Below, piece after piece: positions 58,794 to 64,000 of a stretch of DNA of 64,000 nt. The notes below the pieces were generated by a model. It had not been told where the DNA came from. It saw nothing but the letters and a program-made list of their open reading frames with translations, and made no database searches. Numbering within the stretch: position 1 is the stretch's first letter; every line of letters begins with the position of its first letter. Where the stretch lies: contig NZ_JACHIF010000010.1 of the NCBI RefSeq assembly GCF_014203045.1, positions 1-64,000 of the forward strand, written 5' to 3'. The position numbers and the translations under genes are program-made. The stretch comes from Prosthecobacter dejongeii (GTDB lineage Bacteria > Verrucomicrobiota > Verrucomicrobiia > Verrucomicrobiales > Verrucomicrobiaceae).

Positions 58794-60104
58794 ATGTCTG
58801 GCATTTTGACTGAACTTCTCATCCTCTTGGGTCTGCTGCTGCTCAATGGCGTTTTTGCCATGGCTGAGACAGCCCTCATCTCCGCAAGGCGCACTCGACT
58901 GGAAATGATGGCGCAGGAAGGCCAGAAGAGTGCCCTCCGGGCTCTGGAGTTGCAGGCGGACCCAGGCATTTTTCTTTCCACGGTACAGGTAGGTATCACG
59001 TTAGTCGGCATCATCGCAGGTGCCGCCAGCGGCGCAGGCCTTGCACGTGAGCTCGAACCTCTTTTGGCCGTGGTCCCCTGGCTAGGCCAGTGGGCTCCTA
59101 CTCTGAGCATGGTCATTGTCGTTTCCATCATCACCTTCCTCAGCGTGGTGGTGGGAGAGTTGCTGCCGAAACGTCTGGCCATTCATGCCCCTGAGCAATG
59201 GGCAGCGGCCCTGGCTGGGCCCATGACACGACTTTCTTCACTGGCATCCCCGATCGTCCGACTGTTGGACTTTTCCAGCGATGCCCTTGTGCGCCTGTTT
59301 GGCGTCAAGCCTGGGGAGGAAGCCGTGATGTCAGAGGAGGAGGTGCGCGCATCCATCATCCAAGGCCACCGAACAGGGGCCTTAAAAAGCCACGAAAAGG
59401 ACATGCTGGAAAGTGTATTGGAACTGGATGAACTGACAGCGGCGGATCTGATGACGCCAAAGCCCCAGATTGTCTGGATCAACCTGGCCGACAGCCCTGA
59501 AGAAAATCGCCGGCGCATGATCGAAAGCGGCCACTCTTATTTCCCTGTCTATCAAGGCACCCGCGATGATGTTCTTGGCATGATCTCGGTGAAAACGCTG
59601 TGGAAAGCTGGAGAAAATCTCTCAGCCAACGATTTGCAGTCCCTCCTCGTGATGCCGCTCTTCGTCCCCGAGTCCATGCCCGCAGCGCGGATCATTGAGC
59701 AGTTCCGCAAAAACAACCGCCATCAAGCTCTCGTCATTGATGAATTTGGTGCCATGCAAGGCCTCATCACCCTCAATGACATGATGGAGGCCATCCTTGG
59801 CACCATGCCGAATGAACCCAGCCCTAATGCCCCCGGTGGCCGACAACTGGACGATGGATCATGGCTGGTGGACGGCCAGATGGAAATGGAAGAAGCCGCC
59901 AGCATTACCGGCATCCCCCTTCCCGCCTCTTTCGATGACGATGACTACCGCACAGTGGCTGGATTTGTGATGCACATCCTCGGCCACGTGCCTGCTGAGG
60001 GGGAATCTTTCGACTGGCAAGGACGCAAGATCGAGGTCGCTGACATGGATCGTCAGCGCATTGACAAAGTGCGCGTCTGCCCGGCCGCTACTGAGCGGTC
60101 ATGA
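58794..60104 (+). CDS. Hemolysin/CNNM family membrane protein with CBS pair
   Basis: A 436-residue protein. The DUF21/CNNM membrane part (residues 1-150) includes LLLNGVFAMAETALISARRTRLE and QVGITLVGIIAGAASG. A linker with EEEVRASIIQGHRTGAL leads to two CBS domains (LMTPKPQIVWINLADS, FVPESMPAARIIEQFR). The C-terminus is a CorC_HlyC domain with TVAGFVMHILGHVPAEGE. The family includes Mg/Co efflux or sensing proteins. It is divergent from prs. Confidence 0.9.
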   Translation: MSGILTELLILLGLLLLNGVFAMAETALISARRTRLEMMAQEGQKSALRALELQADPGIFLSTVQVGITLVGIIAGAASGAGLARELEPLLAVVPWLGQWAPTLSMVIVVSIITFLSVVVGELLPKRLAIHAPEQWAAALAGPMTRLSSLASPIVRLLDFSSDALVRLFGVKPGEEAVMSEEEVRASIIQGHRTGALKSHEKDMLESVLELDELTAADLMTPKPQIVWINLADSPEENRRRMIESGHSYFPVYQGTRDDVLGMISVKTLWKAGENLSANDLQSLLVMPLFVPESMPAARIIEQFRKNNRHQALVIDEFGAMQGLITLNDMMEAILGTMPNEPSPNAPGGRQLDDGSWLVDGQMEMEEAASITGIPLPASFDDDDYRTVAGFVMHILGHVPAEGESFDWQGRKIEVADMDRQRIDKVRVCPAATERS

Positions 60105-60253
60105 TCATTTGGAAGTGCTGATTTTCATGCGTGGAAACACAGAATCCACACACACATCGCTGATTTGCTCCGCGTTACAGATTTGACACATTCCATCGGC
60201 TCTGCTCCATCTTGGGGGACCCGTTCATCGCAACGGACTCCCCGACCTTACCC

Positions 60254-60883
60254 ATGATCTCCCTGCAGAAGCTTTTTGGCAAAAACGACATCTTCTACGA
60301 CCTGCTGGAAGCCAGCGCCGCAGAGGCCCTGCACAGTGTCCAGGCCTTGGGGAAACTTCTCGCCCAGCCCGTCGCCACCCAAAACCTGGATGAACTGATC
60401 CTCACGCGCCGGAAGGACAAAAAGATCACCGAGCAGATCAACGAAGAACTCTGCCGCACCTTCGTCACTGAACTGGAGCGCGAAGACATCGAAGCCCTTT
60501 CCAACGTTCTCTACAAAATCCCCAAAACGGTCGAGAAAATTGCCGAGCGCGTCATCATCACCGGGGGTCGCCTTCAAGATGTGGACTTCAGCCGCCACCT
60601 TCAGATGATGGAAGAGGCCACCACCACGGTGCTGAACATCGTTAAAGAACTGCGAAAAAAACTGCACCTGGAACGTGTGAAGGACATGAACGCCAAGCTG
60701 CAGCACATTGAGGGTGAGGCGGATAAACTCATGATGGGCCTGCTGAAGGAACTCTACGCCGGCCAGCGCGACCCCATCCAAACCATCATGCTCAAGGATC
60801 TCTATGAGCTCATGGAAAAGGTGTATGACCGCTGCCGCGACGCTGGCAATGTGGTGTCCCACATCGTGCTGAAGTATTCCTGA
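60254..60883 (+). CDS. DUF47 family PhoU-like protein
   Basis: A 209-residue all-helical protein. Motifs: LFGKNDIFYDLLEASAAEALHS, RRKDKKITEQINEELCRTF, and DLYELMEKVYDRCRDAGNVV with charged residues of the PhoU-like metal sites. DUF47 proteins usually sit directly before a Pit-family phosphate transporter and are thought to modulate it. Here pit starts 14 bases downstream. Start ATG at 60254. Confidence 0.9.
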   Translation: MISLQKLFGKNDIFYDLLEASAAEALHSVQALGKLLAQPVATQNLDELILTRRKDKKITEQINEELCRTFVTELEREDIEALSNVLYKIPKTVEKIAERVIITGGRLQDVDFSRHLQMMEEATTTVLNIVKELRKKLHLERVKDMNAKLQHIEGEADKLMMGLLKELYAGQRDPIQTIMLKDLYELMEKVYDRCRDAGNVVSHIVLKYS

Positions 60884-60897
60884 TCCGCCCCCCGCGC

Positions 60898-61977
60898 ATG
60901 ACTTCTGCTCTCATCCTGCTCCTGGTGGTGCTGCTGGTGGTGCTGGCCTTTGAATACATCAATGGCTTTCACGACACTGCCAATGCCATCGCCACCGTGG
61001 TCTCCACCAAGGTACTCACTCCACGTCAGGCACTCGCCCTAGCAGCCACGGCCAATTTGATCGGCGCTTTTTGGGGCACTGCCGTGGCTAAGACCATCGG
61101 CGCTGGCCTGGTGGATATCGCCCACGTCACCACCATGACCATCCTCTGCGCCATGCTCGGGGGCATCATCTGGAATCTCCTCACCTGGTATTTCGGCCTC
61201 CCTAGCAGCAGCAGCCACGCCCTCATCGGCGGGCTCTGCGGTGCCACCCTGGCTTCGGCCAATGGAAACTGGCATGTTCTCATTTGGTCTAAGGCGAAGG
61301 TGGATGCCAAGACAGGCGCTGTGACCATGGACGGCATTTTCCACAAAGTGGTCATCCCCATGATCACCTCTCCAGTGCTGGGTTTTGTGGTCGGCTTCAT
61401 TGTGATGGGGCTGCTTTTTTGGCTCATCCGCAACTGGCGTCCACACACCATCAACACCGTGTTTGCTAAGCTCCAGATTGTCTCTGCCGCCTACATGGGC
61501 TTTGGCCACGGCTTTGCGGATGCCCAGAAAACCATGGGTATCATCGCGCTCACCCTCTTCACGGCTACCACAGCAGGCACGCTGGATAATGTGCCTAGCA
61601 TTTTGGGCTTTCTCCGCACCCCCGAGTTTGAAGTGGCGAGCTGGGTAAAAATCACCTGCGCCCTCGTCATGGCCGCAGGCACCTGGGCGGGTGGCTGGCG
61701 CATCATCAAGACCCTGGGCCATAAGATGGTGAAGATGAAGCCCGTTCACGGCTTTGCTGCCGAGACCACAGCGGCCACGATCCTGGCCGTCACAGGGCAC
61801 TTAGGCATGCCCGTTTCCACCACGCATACGATCACCACCTCCATCATGGGTGTGGGCGCAGCCAAGCGCTGGAACTCCATCCGCTGGAGCCTCGTCGAGC
61901 GAATCGTCTGGGCCTGGGTGCTCACCATTCCCGTCACTTCCGCCCTCTCTTACGTTATCTACAAAGTGCTGACCTAG
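60898..61977 (+). CDS. pit: Pit-family inorganic phosphate transporter
   Basis: A 359-residue inner-membrane protein with about ten helices. Pit/PiT signatures are GFHDTANAIATVVSTKVLTPRQALALAA in the first half and GHLGMPVSTTHTITTSIMGVGAAKRW in the second; the paired GSFWGTAVAK-like region completes the inverted repeat. It takes up phosphate with protons or divalent metal. The upstream DUF47 gene is the usual partner. Confidence 0.95.
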   Translation: MTSALILLLVVLLVVLAFEYINGFHDTANAIATVVSTKVLTPRQALALAATANLIGAFWGTAVAKTIGAGLVDIAHVTTMTILCAMLGGIIWNLLTWYFGLPSSSSHALIGGLCGATLASANGNWHVLIWSKAKVDAKTGAVTMDGIFHKVVIPMITSPVLGFVVGFIVMGLLFWLIRNWRPHTINTVFAKLQIVSAAYMGFGHGFADAQKTMGIIALTLFTATTAGTLDNVPSILGFLRTPEFEVASWVKITCALVMAAGTWAGGWRIIKTLGHKMVKMKPVHGFAAETTAATILAVTGHLGMPVSTTHTITTSIMGVGAAKRWNSIRWSLVERIVWAWVLTIPVTSALSYVIYKVLT

Positions 61978-62013
61978 GGTGGCGAGGGACTTTGTGGACA
62001 AGACAACCCTTGG

Positions 62014-62472
62014 TCAATATCCATCATACCAGACGCACCAGCGGCGGTGGTCCTGATCTGTGATCAAGTATAGGGGGCCAAAGGGCCCCTGAGTTGCCTC
62101 TTTATCGGCCTCCCAACACCAGAATTCCGCAGGCACCCAGTTGGGGGAATCGTTCACGTGGACAAGCCGCCAAGGGAAACCTCGCGAGACGATATCCCAT
62201 CGTAAATCGTCCTCTTCGATGCGCGGCCAGTTCCCACGCTGAAGAAATGCATCGAAGGCTGAAGGCTCACTCTCGAAAAACCAAAAGCGCTTGGAATTGG
62301 CGAGTAAAAACGTGTGCCCGCTCGCCAACAGACGAGCGTTGGCAGGCCACTTCCTACCCGTGCTTCTTTCAAAAAACGTCGGTTGAAGTGAAGGAACCGT
62401 GAACAGGGAAACCAGGCACAAGCACAAACCGATCATGAACCAGCAGGGCAGGCCCATCCACAGCCAGGCCAT
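62014..62472 (-). CDS. Hypothetical protein with one membrane span, 152 residues
   Basis: A protein of no family I recognise. It starts with a hydrophobic stretch (WMGLPCWFMIGLCLCLVSLF) and then a soluble part rich in Trp and Phe (FWFFESEPSAFDAFL, WDIVSRGFPWRLVHV, WVPAEFWCW). Trp abundance is notable. Its start overlaps the next upstream frame by 40 bases in another frame, so the pair is probably cotranslated. A longer frame to 62703 exists but would duplicate the neighbouring membrane region. Confidence 0.5.
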   Translation of the reverse strand: MAWLWMGLPCWFMIGLCLCLVSLFTVPSLQPTFFERSTGRKWPANARLLASGHTFLLANSKRFWFFESEPSAFDAFLQRGNWPRIEEDDLRWDIVSRGFPWRLVHVNDSPNWVPAEFWCWEADKEATQGPFGPLYLITDQDHRRWCVWYDGY

Positions 62473-62735
62473 TCTGACGCTTCCCTTGCCTGAGCGACGG
62501 CACAGCCAGGCATTCCAAGGAATATCCAAACCCCCGCCACGGCCAACCCCAAAGTGCCCGCCACAATCCCGACGATTGAAGCCGCTAGCAAACGCCCTTG
62601 CCAAGGCAATAGCATGTTCCCACTCCACATCAGAGTTCCAAAGGCAAAAACCAAAACCAACCACAAAAAGACCAGGAAGCGGGTCATGCGGTAGCGCTGC
62701 CAAGGTGCCAACAAGGATGTCACAGCCTCATTCAT
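62433..62735 (-). CDS. Hypothetical membrane protein, 100 residues
   Basis: About two or three hydrophobic helices (FLVFLWLVLVFAFGTLMW, LLAASIVGIVAGTLGLAVAGVWIFLG) followed by a short soluble tail. Its ATG overlaps the stop of the pseudopilin-like gene upstream by four bases (ATGA), and its end overlaps the Trp-rich gene. Not recognised; the position suggests an accessory to the exported proteins encoded upstream. Confidence 0.5.
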   Translation of the reverse strand: MNEAVTSLLAPWQRYRMTRFLVFLWLVLVFAFGTLMWSGNMLLPWQGRLLAASIVGIVAGTLGLAVAGVWIFLGMPGCAVAQAREASEWPGCGWACPAGS

Positions 62736-63295
62736 CGCCAGCTTGTGATGTTATCCGCCCAGGTTGTTGGATCCCGATCTGGACCGGAGGAGTAGATGGC
62801 AGAAGAAGCATTTAAAATGGCAGGAGGAAGAGGCACCTTCACCCACGGAAACCATTTCGAGGGCACTTGCTGGGCCGGGTTGACCAATCGGTTATCATAG
62901 TTGGTGTCCAGTGAGATATAAAACATCTCGCCCCAGCGGTCCACCAAACGCCACTGATCTGCTTCTTGGATTAGGCCGGAGCGCTCAGGTTTGGCAAAGG
63001 GCAGATCCACAAATTGGATCCCTCTCGGATTGAGGGATTTATCGTTTCCCATCAAAGCCGCTAGAAGTGGCCCGCCGGATCGAAGGCTGACATCTTTGTC
63101 CTCAGATTTCGATGAAATAGGAAAGGTGTTGTATTCAGTCCTAAAATGCCCAATCGCGACACTGGTGACCTTCATCATTCCCTTTGTTTGGAGGATGGAC
63201 TGCTCCGCATCACGATATAGAAAAATCACAAAAAGAGGTGACGAAATCACCAGGACAAGCATCAACCATCCCAAGCAATTTCTGCTCGGTAGCAT
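62732..63295 (-). CDS. Exported GspG-like (type II pseudopilin head) protein without a prepilin leader
   Basis: A 187-residue protein with one N-terminal membrane helix (LGWLMLVLVISSPLFVIFLY) and a C-terminal region that resembles GspG heads: RWGEMFYISLDTNYDNRLV and the final AIYSSGPDRDPTTWADNITSW, with Gly-Pro-Asp and Asp residues that could bind calcium. The FTxxE-type prepilin cleavage motif is absent. The ATG at 63295 follows a strong GGGAAGGGAAG ribosome-binding site; one at 63322 is also possible. It is a paralogue of the next gene upstream. Confidence 0.75.
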   Translation of the reverse strand: MLPSRNCLGWLMLVLVISSPLFVIFLYRDAEQSILQTKGMMKVTSVAIGHFRTEYNTFPISSKSEDKDVSLRSGGPLLAALMGNDKSLNPRGIQFVDLPFAKPERSGLIQEADQWRLVDRWGEMFYISLDTNYDNRLVNPAQQVPSKWFPWVKVPLPPAILNASSAIYSSGPDRDPTTWADNITSWR

Positions 63296-63398
63296 AGATG
63301 TCTTCCCTTCCCATTGAGGCATAAAGTGAGATTACCGAAACGAGTTCGCCCGAGTCGAGAAAAACCGGTTCGGGCACCCACCCCGCTCTTACTCAAAA

Positions 63399-63995
63399 TC
63401 ACTCCCAACTGGTAATGTTATCCTCCCACGTCTTTGGATCATTGTCTGCGCCGGAGGAATAGATGGCGATGGTTGTCTCCAGGTAGATTGGGTTGTCTGT
63501 TCCCCTTGATTGAGGATCTACAAGCCTGCCATCCCTGTCTAAGTCCAGAAGCACATAATACCTTTCGCCAAACGCATCGAGCACGCTCAAGTCCGCAGGA
63601 TCGTCCGAGGTGCCACCGGACAAATCTTGAAGACCATTCATGGAATTTTTTGCCAGTGAGGGTTTGTAAAAAGGCAGGCCTTTAGGATTGAGCGATTTAG
63701 AACGCCCTAACAGAGCTGCGACAAAGACTCCGTCAGATCGCAATTCCAGATCGAGCGTCTGGCTGTGGCCCAACACTGGAAAACGATCGTACTCTCGTCG
63801 AAAGCGCTCAACGGACTCCTTCAGGTCCAGCATGCGTTTGCTCACCCACTTAGGACTTTCAGGACGTTCATGGCCCGTCGGAGCCGAACGGGGCACGAAA
63901 AGGCTGATCACGAACAAGCAACCGAGAACAGCAGCGCCCCATTTGAATGCCCTCCACGTCTTCGACTTCTTCGGATCTGCGGGCACTGAATTCAC
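63399..63995 (-). CDS. Exported GspG-like protein, paralogue (start may lie outside the window)
   Basis: A protein of about 198 residues if it starts at the GTG at 63995; no stop intervenes to the window edge, so a longer start is possible. A membrane helix (WGAAVLGCLFVISLFV) leads to a soluble domain with KSLNPKGLPFYKP and a C-terminus AIYSSGADNDPKTWEDNITSWE, closely matching the other paralogue. Both lack a prepilin leader. It is 103 bases upstream of the next gene. Confidence 0.72.
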   Translation of the reverse strand: MNSVPADPKKSKTWRAFKWGAAVLGCLFVISLFVPRSAPTGHERPESPKWVSKRMLDLKESVERFRREYDRFPVLGHSQTLDLELRSDGVFVAALLGRSKSLNPKGLPFYKPSLAKNSMNGLQDLSGGTSDDPADLSVLDAFGERYYVLLDLDRDGRLVDPQSRGTDNPIYLETTIAIYSSGADNDPKTWEDNITSWE

Positions 63996-64000
63996 CTCGA

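Noticed and set aside
1-64000. CRISPR arrays, tRNA genes, rRNA genes, insertion sequences, prophage
   Set aside because: No regularly spaced direct repeats, cloverleaf with CCA-type 3' arm, transposase, integrase or phage structural gene was recognised by eye. A covariance-model scan would be decisive for small RNAs.

Overview
The window reads as an ordinary chromosomal segment of a Gram-negative bacterium, most likely of the phylum Verrucomicrobiota (Prosthecobacter/Verrucomicrobium-like). This placement is inference from content, not a database result: a secreted sorbosone-dehydrogenase-type propeller paired with a multi-heme cytochrome, Tat-exported sugar-isomerase and pyruvyl-transferase-type proteins, exported pseudopilin-head proteins, DUF5069, and a proton-channel cluster with giant TPR proteins. 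Coding density is high and both strands are used. I saw no tRNA, rRNA, CRISPR array, complete insertion sequence or prophage.

Layout. 1-6.9 kb: the start of an ammonium transporter, a DEDDh exonuclease, pirin, a VOC protein, a frameshifted phosphodiesterase remnant, a zinc-less MDR dehydrogenase, a gene-poor stretch with a decayed reading frame, a PHB-depolymerase-like esterase, a GNAT enzyme and a YjbR protein. 6.9-13 kb: a GT4 glycosyltransferase with glycogen branching enzyme, an MFS transporter and a phosphodiesterase. 13-22.3 kb: a large unusual ATPase, SLC13 permease, DUF5069 protein, outer-membrane barrel, TPM protein and CstA. 22.5-25.2 kb: a left-handed beta-helix protein, frr, pyrH and a YkgJ protein. 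25.3-31.3 kb: a hypothetical helical protein, then a four-gene operon (Tat-exported TIM-barrel isomerase, DJ-1/PfpI protein, penta-heme cytochrome c, beta-propeller dehydrogenase). 31.4-35.3 kb: sppA, CPBP protease, thiL, tsaE and tsaB, tightly packed. 35.3-42.5 kb: an exported pyruvyl-transferase-like protein, a tiny membrane protein, a glucuronoyl-esterase-like protein, a zinc-ribbon membrane protein, ftsH and proA. 42.5-45.5 kb: a short repeat-like element, then rpsO-pnp.

45.8-53.5 kb is the most unusual region. Six co-directional genes encode a 964-residue exported TPR protein, a second exported TPR protein, an ExbB/TolQ-type proton channel, two ExbD/TolR proteins, and a protein whose single membrane segment carries the TonB-like SxxxH motif but whose periplasmic part is a squalene-cyclase/prenyltransferase-type alpha/alpha toroid. 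A terminator closes the cluster. I infer a proton-motive-force-driven envelope machine in which the toroid protein takes the place of TonB or TolA. The one-ExbB plus two-ExbD plus TPR composition resembles Tol-Pal and the myxobacterial Agl motor.

53.8-64 kb: an NlpC/P60 lipoprotein, queE, an ATPase, the housekeeping operon prs-rplY-pth-rpsF, a CNNM/CBS protein, a DUF47-pit phosphate uptake pair, and at the right edge two paralogous exported GspG-like head proteins with two small membrane proteins.
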